Assembly: GCA_035547915.1 (NCBI GenBank)
Contig: DASZTS010000116.1
Span: 1 to 64,000 of the forward strand
Source: DASSFG01 sp035547915
GTDB lineage: Bacteria; Planctomycetota; Planctomycetia; Pirellulales; JAICIG01
Direction of reading: 5' to 3'
Length of the DNA stretch: 64,000 nt
Below are positions 15,889 through 25,450 of this stretch, in pieces (position 1 is the first letter of the stretch; every line of letters starts with the position of its first letter). A program made the translations under genes and the position numbers. Under the pieces are notes generated by a model, which saw nothing but the letters and a program-made list of their open reading frames with translations, was not told where the DNA came from and searched no databases.

Positions 15889-17388
15889 TTGTTTTTCGCG
15901 CCGCCGGTTCTGATCGGTGACCGAATGAGCCGCGATCTGCCGTAGCACCTCCGCGCTCGCGCTATCGGCTGCCAGATTCTGTAGCGATCCTCGCTGTTCG
16001 CCGGAGTTCGCGGCGGTGGAATCCTCGCTCACACCGGCGTCTATCTCGTTGCGATGAAGGTTGCTCAAGGGTTCCTGCGGCGATACGAAACGCTCTGCAA
16101 CCTGCCGGTGGAACTTATCGTCGCTGCGAGACAGACGAGATACCACCAGCCACAGAACGGCGGTGAGCACGACGAACAGCAATAAAAATATGCCGTTGGC
16201 GAAACGCTGATCGATCGGCTCGGGCTCGATCCAGACGGGCTCTCGCCCGATGAGCAAGGGAGCGAGTTGCTTGCGGACCACGTTGGGCTGGTCCGCGTCC
16301 GTCGTCTCGCCGGACCGATATCCCCACTTCTTGAAGAAGAACCCGGCGATGCGCACCGGCTCCATGATGCGCACCCCCTCGGGGAAGCCACGCGGCAGTT
16401 CGCGCACGCAGAACGTAAGCGGATTGCCCTGAGAATCGTCCGTGAAGATCTCCATCTCGTAGAAATGGTCGATACCGAAACGAGCGATCACGTCACGATC
16501 TTCGACGCGGCGCAGCACTGCCTGCTTCGCCGTGCCGGTCAACTCGACGAGCCTTCCCCGTTGCGTAAGCGGCTTATTGAATAGCGGCTCGACCTTCGCA
16601 TTTCGGTCGTCCTGCGCCACCGCCCGCAGTAGTTGCTTCGTGCCGACGCGGCCCACGGCCGCCATGAGCTGATAGAAACACTCGCGATCCTCGGCGCTCA
16701 CGCCGGGACGCGAGCTGACCTCGTCGAACAGCCCGGCGTCCATCTCCAGATCACCGAGTGGCGTCGCGGGATACCAGGCGATGCGCCGCGCCACCACTAC
16801 CGGCCGCGAATCGGGGCCGCTGCCCGCACATTGCACGAAAAGGCCCGTCACACCGACGCGCGCGGTGAGCGGCGTCCCCAACTTCCACTCCTTGGGCACC
16901 GCCAAGGCATAGGCGATCGCCGCTTGCCGGCCTTCACCTACCTCAAGTTCGCAACGATAGTATCGCGGAAGATTGAATAGTTCGGCGGTTTCGGCCGGAG
17001 GCTCGTGCACCGTGACGCGGTTGACCTCGCCGTTCCACGACACGATCTCGCCGCGAAACTGCGCGGGTGAGTCGACGACCGCCCGCGGTGTCAGCTCCGT
17101 TCGCTTCCAGCGATCGATATCGAGGAGCGAAAAGCGCCGCATGGAATAGAGCATGCGCCAGAGCAGTTCGCCGCCCTCCGACGGGAAATCATCTCCGTCC
17201 TGCGCCTGTTCGAGCCGCTCGGCGACGCCCAACAGGCCAAGCATCTCTCGCGAGGGCGAGATGTGGACGTCGGCCTTCTTGTGCGGCTCCGTCGCGCGCG
17301 GCTCACCCGCGATTCTGACGTCTTGCCCCAGGGCAACGCGGCAAACGAAATAGCTTATCACCACCAAAGCCGACGCCGTGCGCATCAT
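15886..17388 (-). CDS. Membrane protein with two copies of a planctomycete module (gene B of pair)
   Basis: A 500-residue protein, family not recognised. The start is placed at MMRTASALVVISYF, giving a signal peptide or anchor; a GTG at 17412 overlapping the preceding gene is an alternative. It contains two copies of a module also present once in the upstream gene. The N-terminal copy has AQFRGEIVSWNGEVNRV. The C-terminal copy has ECFYQLMAAVGRVGTKQLLRA, then QRGRLVELTGTAKQAV, and FPEGVRIMEPVRIAGFFFKK. A membrane helix (FANGIFLLLFVVLTAVLWLV) precedes a hydrophilic tail of about 85 residues. The RG-x-LV-x-x-x-GT pattern suggests an OB-like beta-barrel, but this is a guess. It is translationally close to gene A and probably co-transcribed. 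Its stop codon is the target site of palindromic element copy 1. Confidence 0.7.
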   Translation of the reverse strand: MMRTASALVVISYFVCRVALGQDVRIAGEPRATEPHKKADVHISPSREMLGLLGVAERLEQAQDGDDFPSEGGELLWRMLYSMRRFSLLDIDRWKRTELTPRAVVDSPAQFRGEIVSWNGEVNRVTVHEPPAETAELFNLPRYYRCELEVGEGRQAAIAYALAVPKEWKLGTPLTARVGVTGLFVQCAGSGPDSRPVVVARRIAWYPATPLGDLEMDAGLFDEVSSRPGVSAEDRECFYQLMAAVGRVGTKQLLRAVAQDDRNAKVEPLFNKPLTQRGRLVELTGTAKQAVLRRVEDRDVIARFGIDHFYEMEIFTDDSQGNPLTFCVRELPRGFPEGVRIMEPVRIAGFFFKKWGYRSGETTDADQPNVVRKQLAPLLIGREPVWIEPEPIDQRFANGIFLLLFVVLTAVLWLVVSRLSRSDDKFHRQVAERFVSPQEPLSNLHRNEIDAGVSEDSTAANSGEQRGSLQNLAADSASAEVLRQIAAHSVTDQNRRREKQ

Positions 17389-17398
17389 TCGATCGACG

Positions 17399-18430
17399 CT
17401 ACCCCTGGTCACGCTGGGCGAGTTCGGCCAGTTGCTGTCGGACGTCGGGGGCCGGCTCTTGGCCTGTCAGTTCGCGAAGACTGTCCGGCTTGGGGTGCGG
17501 CATGACAAAGCGCGTTTTGCGACGCGTGGCGTTGAAGACGAAGGCCACCACGACCAGACTGGCGAGCACCGCCAAGACAAGCGCCACCGCGAGACCGCCC
17601 AACTCCGTGTTTACCGCACGACCCTTCGCAGCGGCCGGTCCCGCGGCTACAGCCGGCCGCCAGTCGACCGTTTTGCTGAGTAAGAGGGGCCACGTCATGA
17701 TCTCCTTGTCTTCCGACAGGTGCGCCCACCGCTTGTAAGAGAAGCCCGTCAACTTTACCGGCTCGCGCAGCTTTTCACCCAAGGGAAAACCCTGCGGCGG
17801 CTCGAGACAATAGACGATGACCGCGTATGCCCGATCGCTCGGCTCGATGACCAATTGGGTGTATTGCGTGATACCGTAGTCGTTTTCCGCCGGTGTCCTC
17901 GACAAGGCGCGCAGCACCGTTCCCTCGATTGTCACCAGATCACCGCGGAACTCCTTGGGCTGCGTGAAGAGCTGCGTGAAGCTCACCGGGCCGATCGACG
18001 CTCGCTCTAATTCGTCTTCGCTCGTCGACTGGAGTATTTTCAACAAGTGAAAGAAGGCCGATGATTCGCTAGAGCGGAATGCGGTGTCGTCGCGGACGTG
18101 GGACAACAACTCGCGATCGACCCCGTCGAAGAATTCCTTTTGGGGTGGCAGTTCATCCTTGTGGTCCGCTTCCGCGATGAACTCGCCGGGTGCCGTAGCA
18201 CGGCGCCGCAGTTCGGGGGGCTGTTCCACCTTTGCCAGTCGCTGAGGATCGCCGCCTGCTGCGCCGGGCTGCCCCGCCCCCTGCAATAACCATCCCCAGC
18301 GTTGCGGATGGGCCGCTTCCTCGATGAGAAACAGCACCAACCCCACGGCAAATACCAGGGCTAGCAGCTTGCGTTGCTCGCCACGGGCAAAGTAGTTACG
18401 AGTACGGCCCTTGGGGCGAAAATCGAGCAT
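17399..18430 (-). CDS. Membrane protein with one copy of the shared module (gene A of pair)
   Basis: A 343-residue protein, family not recognised. A hydrophobic helix at about residues 21-37 (KLLALVFAVGLVLFLIEEA) and another at about 277-299 (LGGLAVALVLAVLASLVVVA) bracket a soluble domain, probably extracytoplasmic. That domain contains AFFHLLKILQSTSEDELERA, FRGDLVTIEGTVLRALSR and FPLGEKLREPVKLTGFSYKR, the same succession seen twice in the downstream gene. The short C-terminal tail is cytoplasmic and charged. The two genes probably encode interacting subunits; function unknown. Confidence 0.7.
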   Translation of the reverse strand: MLDFRPKGRTRNYFARGEQRKLLALVFAVGLVLFLIEEAAHPQRWGWLLQGAGQPGAAGGDPQRLAKVEQPPELRRRATAPGEFIAEADHKDELPPQKEFFDGVDRELLSHVRDDTAFRSSESSAFFHLLKILQSTSEDELERASIGPVSFTQLFTQPKEFRGDLVTIEGTVLRALSRTPAENDYGITQYTQLVIEPSDRAYAVIVYCLEPPQGFPLGEKLREPVKLTGFSYKRWAHLSEDKEIMTWPLLLSKTVDWRPAVAAGPAAAKGRAVNTELGGLAVALVLAVLASLVVVAFVFNATRRKTRFVMPHPKPDSLRELTGQEPAPDVRQQLAELAQRDQG

Positions 18431-18579
18431 AATCGCTATCGCGGCAGCGGCGCAAGACGAGAAAACACGCCAATACCTTGACCAAGGTTATTGTAGGCCC
18501 CGGTCTCCAAGCCAACAAGTTTGGCCGCAAGGCCCGAGGCGGAGCCGCCATCGACGAATGAGTGAGTCGACAGGCCGAT

Positions 18580-21500
18580 CTAGCCGGGCACGAACTCCGA
18601 AAGCGTCTGTGCCTCGGTGCCGAAAATCGCGTCGAAACGCTCACGGTTGCGGCCCAAGTAGTGGCGGCACTCGGCTTGCAGTTCGTCCCCGTCTCCGTAT
18701 CCCAGAGCATGGGCCAGCTTGGCCAACTCGATGGGGTCGTCGGGCAACACACGAGTTGGAGCTTGCATCAAACGCAACCGCGACTCGACGGTTCGCAAGA
18801 AACGATAGCTCGTACTGAAGTATTCGTAGTCCGCGTTGCTGAGGTAGCCGTGCTGGTGCAACTGCTGGAGCGCCGCCAGCGTGTTGGGACTTCGAATAGC
18901 CGGATTGTCTCGGCCGTGCTTGAGCTGCAACATCTGCACGAGGAACTCGATATCGACGATGCCTCCGGGGCCGCGTTTGATATTGTTCGCGGGCGCCGAT
19001 TCTTCCATGCGCCTTCGCATGTCGCGGATGGCCTCCGAGCCTCCGTTCGGCCAGGGATGATCGTAAGCCGCCCGGGCAATGACCTGCTCGACTTCGGCGA
19101 CGAGAACCGGAGAAGCCACGGACACGCGCGCCTTGGTCATGGCCTGCCGTTCCCAGAGTTGGCCCGCGCCTTCGGCGAAGTAGCGGCCGAATTCGGCGAG
19201 CGTCGTGGCCAAGGCGCCGCTCTTTCCCGTGGGTCGCAAACGTAGATCGACCTCGTATAGCTTGCCGTAGGGGCCCAGCCGGCTACAGATCTTCACGATC
19301 CGCTGCCCCAATTCGCTGAAGAAATGCTGGTTCGTCGTCGTGGTGGCGTTCCGGCGACCGCGCGGTCCGTGAAAGGTCGGGCCATCGGCCTCGTACAGGA
19401 ACACGAGATCGAGGTCGCTGTGGTAATTCAGCTCGCGCCCACCCAATTTGCCTAGCGCGAGGATCGCGTATTCGCAGCGCTCGCCCGTGCGCGAACCGCC
19501 GGCAATGGTCGGCTCGCCCCACTTCGCCACGAGCTTCGCATATTCGCTGTGGGCGATGGCTTCGACGCACGTTTCGGCCACGTCCGAGAGCGCCTCGGTC
19601 GTGGCGTGTACGTCTTCCTTGCCCAGAATGTCGCGCACGCCCACGCGCAACTGCATCGTATTCTTGAAACTGTGCAGAATCGGTTCGAGGTCTTCTGCTC
19701 CACGGGCCAACTCGGTCAGCGTCTCGCGCAGCGACGGGCGCGTCGGCAGCTTGTTGAGCACCAGGCTGTCCATCAACTCGTCGATCATGCCCGGGTTGCT
19801 GATCAGGATGCTCGATAGGTACGGGCTCGATGAGCAGAGCTCCACGTACAGATTCATCGAGGGCGGGTTGAAGCTGAACAGCTCCCACAGCACTCCCTTG
19901 CCGCCCAGAGAATCACTGACTTTCTCCAGATTCACGAGCGTGGAATCGGGATCGGGCGTGGCCGCGATGGCCCGCAGCAGCCGCGGCGCGATCGCGGCCA
20001 GAAAGTGGCGGCAGCGGCGCGTGAGCAAGAAACGCAGCTTCTCGGTGGCCAACGACACCAGATTCTGGTACGCCAGCGGCACGTCGCGGAACGGGTAGCG
20101 GCCGAGGACGACAGAGATCTTATCGGGCGGCGGGCTGGGGTCGAGCACAAGATCGACTTCGGGTTCCGTCTGGGCATCGTCGCCGAAGGCGTCGTGCAAC
20201 AGGTGATCGAGGATCCTGCGATTCACTTCGGTCTTCGTCTGGTAGTCGGCCTCGAACGCCGCCAGCGCTGTCTTTCCCGGGGCGTCGCGGTAACCCATGC
20301 GGATCGCCAGCTTGCGCGTCTCGTTGCTCTCATCGGGAAGCAGGTGCGTCTGCAAATCGAAAAGGATTTGCAACCGGTGTTCGATCTTCCGCAGGAAGCG
20401 ATAATTCTCGTCGAGCAGCGAGCACTCCTGATGGGTCAGGCAACCGACGCCCTGCAATTGCGTGAGGGCTTCGAGCGTGTTGCCGGTTCTCAATTCCGGC
20501 AGATCTCCGCCGTTGAGCAACTGCAAGAACTGAATGGCGAACTCAACGTCTCGAATGCCACCGCGGCCCGTCTTGACGTTGCGAGATTCGTCGCCCTCGC
20601 TCATCACACGGTGTTCGATGCGCCGCTTGAGCGCCTTAATGCCCGTGATGTCAGCCAGCGATAAGTAGCGCCGATAGATCCACGGCTCCAGCGCCTGCAA
20701 GAATTCGTCGCCGAGGTCGCGATCACCGGCCACGGCCCTGGCTTTGACGTAAGCCTGCCGTTCCCAGGTACGCCCCAAAACATCGTAATAGGAAAGAGCG
20801 GCTTCCAAGCTGTGGGCCACGGGCCCGCGCTCACCCTCAGGCCGCAGGCGCAGATCGACGCGATAGACGTAACCCAACTCGGTGGATTCGGTAAGCAGTT
20901 TGACGACATCGCGCACGAGCCGGTCGACGTATTCGACGTTGGTGGTCGGCCGCGGGCCGTCGGTCTTACCGTCGCATTCGTAGATAAACAGCAGGTCGAT
21001 GTCGCTCGAATAGTTCAATTCGACGCCACCCAGCTTGCCCATCGCCAGGACGGCAAACCGCGCGGGCTTGCCGTCGGGCCGGCGCGGCTGGCCTCGCTTC
21101 TCGGACAACTTACGCCGCACGAACCGAACGGCCGCTTCGACAATGGCATCGGCCAAAAACGAGATCTGCGAAGCCACGACTTCCAGCGGTTGCCCCCGAA
21201 TCAGGTCGCCGTAGGCGATGCGGAGCGTTTCGCGCCGTTTGAACCTCCGCAGTGCCGCGCTCACGGCCGCCGTGTCGGAAAGGGCGTCGATCTCGCTCGC
21301 CAATTCGGCCGCGAGCACGTCGCGGTGAACGGGGTGTCCCTCGGTCATACGTAGCAGGTCGTAGCCGCCGGGATCGTTGATCAGCAGATCGCTGAAGTAT
21401 TGGCTCGTGGAAAAGATTTGCAGCAAGATGGGGAGCGAGTCGACGTCGCGTTCGAAAAGCGAACCGAGTGCCAGCGGGCTGCGCGCGGCGGCGACGAATC

Positions 21501-21720
21501 GGTCCAGATTGTTGAGCGCCATGTCGGGATCGCTCGCCTGTGGCAGTTGCCCGGCCAGGCAATCGCACACGGCGCCGAGCAGATCGAGCGTCAACCCGGC
21601 CGTCGCCATGCTCACCAGGTTGGCATGGGCATGCTGCGGGTCGTTGAGCCCCCAAGAACGCAACCAGGCCTCCGCCTCGGCCGGGTTGTCCAGATAGCGA
21701 CGAAGATGATCGAGTTGCAT
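18580..21720 (-). CDS. glnE: Glutamine synthetase adenylyltransferase/deadenylase
   Basis: A 1046-residue bifunctional enzyme that adds AMP to glutamine synthetase and removes it, coupling nitrogen assimilation to nitrogen status via PII. Both nucleotidyltransferase halves are visible with their Gly-x-Asp motifs: GKLGGVELNYSSDIDLLFIY (about residue 220, deadenylase half) and GKLGGRELNYHSDLDLVFLY (about residue 760, adenylylase half). Each is followed by a helical PII-uridylyltransferase-like domain (for example GRGGIRDVEFAIQFLQ and GPGGIVDIEFLVQMLQ). Both key aspartates are present in each half. It is about 100 residues longer than the E. coli protein. Transcribed with, and 10 bp downstream of, miaB, but the pairing has no obvious functional meaning. 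Confidence 0.95.
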   Translation of the reverse strand: MQLDHLRRYLDNPAEAEAWLRSWGLNDPQHAHANLVSMATAGLTLDLLGAVCDCLAGQLPQASDPDMALNNLDRFVAAARSPLALGSLFERDVDSLPILLQIFSTSQYFSDLLINDPGGYDLLRMTEGHPVHRDVLAAELASEIDALSDTAAVSAALRRFKRRETLRIAYGDLIRGQPLEVVASQISFLADAIVEAAVRFVRRKLSEKRGQPRRPDGKPARFAVLAMGKLGGVELNYSSDIDLLFIYECDGKTDGPRPTTNVEYVDRLVRDVVKLLTESTELGYVYRVDLRLRPEGERGPVAHSLEAALSYYDVLGRTWERQAYVKARAVAGDRDLGDEFLQALEPWIYRRYLSLADITGIKALKRRIEHRVMSEGDESRNVKTGRGGIRDVEFAIQFLQLLNGGDLPELRTGNTLEALTQLQGVGCLTHQECSLLDENYRFLRKIEHRLQILFDLQTHLLPDESNETRKLAIRMGYRDAPGKTALAAFEADYQTKTEVNRRILDHLLHDAFGDDAQTEPEVDLVLDPSPPPDKISVVLGRYPFRDVPLAYQNLVSLATEKLRFLLTRRCRHFLAAIAPRLLRAIAATPDPDSTLVNLEKVSDSLGGKGVLWELFSFNPPSMNLYVELCSSSPYLSSILISNPGMIDELMDSLVLNKLPTRPSLRETLTELARGAEDLEPILHSFKNTMQLRVGVRDILGKEDVHATTEALSDVAETCVEAIAHSEYAKLVAKWGEPTIAGGSRTGERCEYAILALGKLGGRELNYHSDLDLVFLYEADGPTFHGPRGRRNATTTTNQHFFSELGQRIVKICSRLGPYGKLYEVDLRLRPTGKSGALATTLAEFGRYFAEGAGQLWERQAMTKARVSVASPVLVAEVEQVIARAAYDHPWPNGGSEAIRDMRRRMEESAPANNIKRGPGGIVDIEFLVQMLQLKHGRDNPAIRSPNTLAALQQLHQHGYLSNADYEYFSTSYRFLRTVESRLRLMQAPTRVLPDDPIELAKLAHALGYGDGDELQAECRHYLGRNRERFDAIFGTEAQTLSEFVPG

Positions 21721-21730
21721 GGCGGAAGAG

Positions 21731-23152
21731 TCAGACTTTCAGCTCAAAAACCTCGGGGCCCACGTGGCTCGTGATGACGCTGCCGAATAGGGTAAACGCA
21801 TTGGCCTCGTAGACGACGATCGGCAGAAACTGTCCGATCAGGCGGCGATTTCCTTCGAAGACGACGATGCGGTCGCAGTTGGTCCGGCCGGTGAGCTGGA
21901 GCAGGTCACCGTCGTCGTGTTGTTTGCGGCTGGCCTTGCTCGGCCCTTCGACGAGCACCGTCACTTCGCGACCTAAGAACGCTTGGTTGTCCTCCTCGCT
22001 GATGGCGTTCTGGATGGCGAGGAGTTCGTTGTTGCGGCGGCGCTTGACGTCTTCGGGCACGTCGTCGGCAAAGAGCTCGTCGGCCTTGGTGCCGGGACGC
22101 GGGCTGTACTTGAAGATAAAGCTGTTCTTGAACCGCGACTCGCGCACCAGTTCGGCAGTCGCCTCGAAATCGGCCTCGGTCTCGCCGCAGAAACCGACGA
22201 TGAAATCGCTCGTCACCGCGGCGTCGGAAATCACGCTGCGAATGCGGCAGAGCATCTCGCGATATTCCGCGACCGTGTATCCGCGCTTCATGCGACGCAG
22301 CATTTCGTCCGAACCGCTCTGTGCCGGCACGTGCAGGTAGTGCGAGCATTTGGGCAGATCGCGCACGGCCTCTAGCAGACCCTGGGTCATGTCCTTGGGG
22401 AAATTCGTGACGAACTTGATCCGGTCGATCCCGTCGACGTCGTGCAGACGGTAGAGCAGATCGGCCAGGCGGGTCGTACGGCCGCCTGCCTGGTAGCGGT
22501 AGCTGTTTACCGTTTGACCGAGCAGGGTGATCTCGCGACATCCCTCCGCGGCGAGCTTTTTTACCTCGGCCTCGATATGCTCCGGCGGTCGACTCTGTTC
22601 CGGCCCGCGCACGCTGGGCACGATGCAATAGGTACAGAACTTGTCGCAGCCGATCATGATCCGCACGAATGCCTGGTAAGGCGACGGCCGCATCTGTTCG
22701 TCGCGCAATGGATCGTAGCTCTCGAAGCTGGCTTCGACTTCGTCGCGGCTGCCTGCCTTGCGATCGAGGCTGACTTCCAGACGTGGCCCGCTCCCGCCGG
22801 CGATTTCCTCGATCAACGACGGCACCTGGTGAAGCTGGCCGGGTCCGACCACGAGATCGACATATGGAGCCCGCTCGAAGATCAGCCGCTGATCCTTTTG
22901 TGCCATGCAACCGAGCACGCCGATGATCTTGTGCGGATTGTGCTGCTTGGCGTGTTTGAGTCGGCCCAGGGCGCTATAGATCTTGTCTTCGGCATGTTGC
23001 CGTACGCTGCACGTATTGAACAGGATCGCGTCGGCTTCCTTGGCGGTCGCCACCAACTCGTAGCCCTGTTTGCGCAGACTTGCCACCACCAGCTCGCTGT
23101 CGAGCATGTTCATCTGGCAGCCGACGGTTTCGATGTACAGCTTGCGACCCAT
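21731..23152 (-). CDS. miaB: tRNA-2-methylthio-N6-dimethylallyladenosine synthase
   Basis: A 473-residue radical-SAM methylthiotransferase that adds the 2-methylthio group to i6A37 of tRNAs reading UNN codons. Domain order is complete: the N-terminal UPF0004 domain with the three cluster cysteines (ETVGCQMN, LFNTCSVR, GVLGCMAQ), the radical-SAM motif CDKFCTYC around residue 172, and a C-terminal TRAM domain (VTVLVEGPSK ... LLQLTGRTNCDRIVVF). QTVNSYRY and the RGPEQSR segment fit MiaB rather than RimO or MtaB. Starts at the ATG at 23152, directly upstream of glnE on the same strand. Confidence 0.95.
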   Translation of the reverse strand: MGRKLYIETVGCQMNMLDSELVVASLRKQGYELVATAKEADAILFNTCSVRQHAEDKIYSALGRLKHAKQHNPHKIIGVLGCMAQKDQRLIFERAPYVDLVVGPGQLHQVPSLIEEIAGGSGPRLEVSLDRKAGSRDEVEASFESYDPLRDEQMRPSPYQAFVRIMIGCDKFCTYCIVPSVRGPEQSRPPEHIEAEVKKLAAEGCREITLLGQTVNSYRYQAGGRTTRLADLLYRLHDVDGIDRIKFVTNFPKDMTQGLLEAVRDLPKCSHYLHVPAQSGSDEMLRRMKRGYTVAEYREMLCRIRSVISDAAVTSDFIVGFCGETEADFEATAELVRESRFKNSFIFKYSPRPGTKADELFADDVPEDVKRRRNNELLAIQNAISEEDNQAFLGREVTVLVEGPSKASRKQHDDGDLLQLTGRTNCDRIVVFEGNRRLIGQFLPIVVYEANAFTLFGSVITSHVGPEVFELKV

Positions 23153-23221
23153 TCATTCGTCGGGGCCGGCCCCGACTGTCTCCGACATTCTTATCGTGCG
23201 TGTTCCGTGCTCATCCCAATG

Positions 23222-23401
23222 CTAAGGATGCGCCGCCTCGCTGGGTGCCTCTTGGCCCGAGCTCTGGCTGGCCTTGGCCGCCGTGGCTCCTTCGCGCAGG
23301 TCGTCCAACAGACTTTTCCGCCGGGCGGTCATCAGACGGACCAGGCTGAGTGTGGCGACATAGGCAGCCACGACCCAGATTGCCACGTCCCATCCATTCA
23401 T
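23222..23401 (-). CDS. Small single-pass membrane protein, unknown function
   Basis: A 59-codon gene, MNGWDVAIWVVAAYVATLSL followed by VRLMTARRKSLLDDLREGAT and an Ala/Ser/Glu-rich tail ending EAAHP. It has one clear membrane helix (residues 6-21), a positive flank (TARRKS) that would place the C-terminus in the cytoplasm, and an acidic tail. GAGG lies upstream of the ATG on the minus strand. It sits 70 bp upstream of miaB in the same direction. The composition and topology look like a real small protein; no function can be assigned. Confidence 0.6.
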   Translation of the reverse strand: MNGWDVAIWVVAAYVATLSLVRLMTARRKSLLDDLREGATAAKASQSSGQEAPSEAAHP

Positions 23402-23554
23402 AAGAGGACCTCATCCTGCATCCTTGCCACCGGCAACGTACCCTATTCCAAGCTCCTTATCTTACCTTCCCCACACGGTTTGCGGCGAGGGGGATTTTTG
23501 CGGTCGTGTGGAATTCCAGGGATGGCCATGGGGATAGGGATGTCACCGACGGCC

Positions 23555-24025
23555 TCATCGGTAGCCCAACGATCGATAAAAGCCCGCGGCAGCCGTCCAG
23601 CCCGTGTGGCTTTCGAGAGCCGTCCGCCGCTCGCCTTGCTCCCAGCACGCTCGTTCGAGGCACGTTACGAGCAACCTGCCGATTCCTCGGCGGCGCCATT
23701 CGGGCACGACCATCAGCCAGTGGACGACGCTTGTCGCCGTCGGTGGCCGGCCGCGCACGCCGAGAGTGACGGAACCGATCGTTTCGTCGGCTTCGGCAAA
23801 CCACATCCGATCGGCAGACCACCACCACTTGTCGAGGAATTCGGCGGCGAAATCGGCTTGTGACCAAGGTCGCACCGCCGGCCTCTCGCCCGCGAACGTA
23901 CGTTCTCGCAAGCCGAGCCAAACGTCGATATCGCATTCCCCACCGAAGGTGCGGAGCGAGATGCCCGGCACGCTAGGCACCGTCGGCCTCGTCACAAGCT
24001 CGTGTGAAAGTTGAGTGACGGCCAT
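23555..24025 (-). CDS. GNAT-family N-acetyltransferase
   Basis: A 156-residue protein starting at MAVTQLSHELV; a longer frame to 24181 overlaps the next gene and has no family features. It contains the acetyl-CoA pyrophosphate-binding motif as VVPEWRRRGIGRLLV (R/Q-x-x-G-x-G) and the terminal HTGWTAAAGFYRSLGYR, typical of the C-terminal part of GNAT enzymes. A short N-terminal region with WLGLRERTFAGERPAVRPWS would form the acceptor side. Substrate unknown. It lies downstream of the metallophosphoesterase in the same direction, 20 bp apart. Confidence 0.85.
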   Translation of the reverse strand: MAVTQLSHELVTRPTVPSVPGISLRTFGGECDIDVWLGLRERTFAGERPAVRPWSQADFAAEFLDKWWWSADRMWFAEADETIGSVTLGVRGRPPTATSVVHWLMVVPEWRRRGIGRLLVTCLERACWEQGERRTALESHTGWTAAAGFYRSLGYR

Positions 24026-24045
24026 GGACGAGCATCGCGTCGATT

Positions 24046-25200
24046 CTAGCTCGCGCTGTGCAAGATCAGCTTCGTCAGTTCCGGTCGGCACCGCCAGCGC
24101 ACGGGATGTCTCCCTGAAATCCCGCGCGAGACGTAGAGCAGCGTCGGCGGAGCATCGAACGCGCCCGACGCAAATTGGCAACCGTGCACGCTAGGCGAAT
24201 ACATGGGGCCGACGACCGGCAGCACCACCTGGCCACCATGGTTGTGCCCCGACAACATCAGGTCGAGTCGCTGCTTGCGCGACCACGAAAGGTTGTCGGG
24301 GGTGTGACTCAAGAGGATGCGGAATGCGTCGCCGGGCTGGGGCGAGAAGTCGGGGTGACGCCCCATCCAAGGCAGTTCGCTGCCGCCCAACACGATCGGT
24401 GGCTTGTTTTCGTCGAGCACAACGGTCGTGCCTGCAACATCGCGCCACCCGAGGTCGGTCATGCGCTGCCGGATGACGGCCGGTTCGAGGTACCAATCGT
24501 GATTACCTAGGATGAAGAAGCGGCCCAGCGGAGCTTCGAGCCGGCCCAGCGTCGGTGGTAGCCAGTCGATGAGCCGCATGTCGTCGAGAAGGTCGCCCGT
24601 GAAGACGATCAAATCGGGACGCGCTTGTTGCGCTAGCTCGGTCAGCCGCTCGAAGAAAGGCAGATCGATCGTGCCGATGAAATGAAAGTCGGTCAAATGC
24701 AAGATCGATAGGCCATGCCACACCCGCGGCAATCGCGGCAGGCGATAGACCTTTTCCGAGACTTCGACTTCGAAGACCTGATTCCGCGGCAGACGTGCCA
24801 GCGTGCGATACGGCCCGTTGCCGATCGGTCGGAATCCAAGCTCGTTCGCGACGTCGACGACATGCGTGTGGTTCGATACTTGGGCCGTCGGCGCGCGACG
24901 GCAAGCGTAGCGGATCGCCGAATAGACCATGCCGAGCGTTCCCAGGCCGCACAGAGCCAGATAGATCTTCCAGCCGACAGGCAACTGCAACCAGCTTCCT
25001 CCGGCGAGCAACTTCGCGCCGTGCCAACCGACGAGCCAGGCCAAGAGCACCGGTAGCAGCACGATCAGCAATTCGTGAACATCACGCACGACCCGCAGTG
25101 CCGATCCGCGGATGCGATAGGCGTGCAGTCTGTTGACAAGCGTGACGATCAGTTCCAGTTGGCCCGCCGCCAGCAGCAACAAGAGCAGCGCATTCAGCAT
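24046..25200 (-). CDS. Membrane-anchored calcineurin-like metallophosphoesterase
   Basis: A 384-residue protein with several N-terminal hydrophobic helices (LLLLLLAAGQLELIV, LLIVLLPVLLAWLVG, WKIYLALCGLGTLGMVY) and a C-terminal phosphoesterase domain. Metal-binding motifs are in order: LTDFHF, VFTGDLLDD, LGNHDW, LLSHTPDN and SGHNHGGQ. This is the YaeI/UDP-diacylglucosamine-hydrolase-like branch of exported or membrane phosphoesterases. The last motif GHNHGGQVVLP and SRGISGRHPVRWRCRPEL at the end are typical of YaeI-type proteins. A cell-envelope lipid phosphodiester is a plausible substrate by family only. Confidence 0.88.
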   Translation of the reverse strand: MLNALLLLLLAAGQLELIVTLVNRLHAYRIRGSALRVVRDVHELLIVLLPVLLAWLVGWHGAKLLAGGSWLQLPVGWKIYLALCGLGTLGMVYSAIRYACRRAPTAQVSNHTHVVDVANELGFRPIGNGPYRTLARLPRNQVFEVEVSEKVYRLPRLPRVWHGLSILHLTDFHFIGTIDLPFFERLTELAQQARPDLIVFTGDLLDDMRLIDWLPPTLGRLEAPLGRFFILGNHDWYLEPAVIRQRMTDLGWRDVAGTTVVLDENKPPIVLGGSELPWMGRHPDFSPQPGDAFRILLSHTPDNLSWSRKQRLDLMLSGHNHGGQVVLPVVGPMYSPSVHGCQFASGAFDAPPTLLYVSRGISGRHPVRWRCRPELTKLILHSAS

Positions 25201-25450
25201 GAGACAAGCATTCCGTTCCGCATACGCAGCCCCAACCCAAGCAGCCTCCCTGCTTGCCGCCGCATCACCGACCTGGCCGATTGGGCAGCATAGCTCATTT
25301 CGCTGGGCAGGGTCAGGCCATCCGCGTGCTAGATTTTATTAGAGGCCGCAAGCGACCAGTCAGCACATCTCGCATTTCCGACGTGTCTGAACGGCTTTGC
25401 CGGCTTGTTCGCCGGGGGCGGATATCGTTCACGAACTGTGTGTGATAGCC

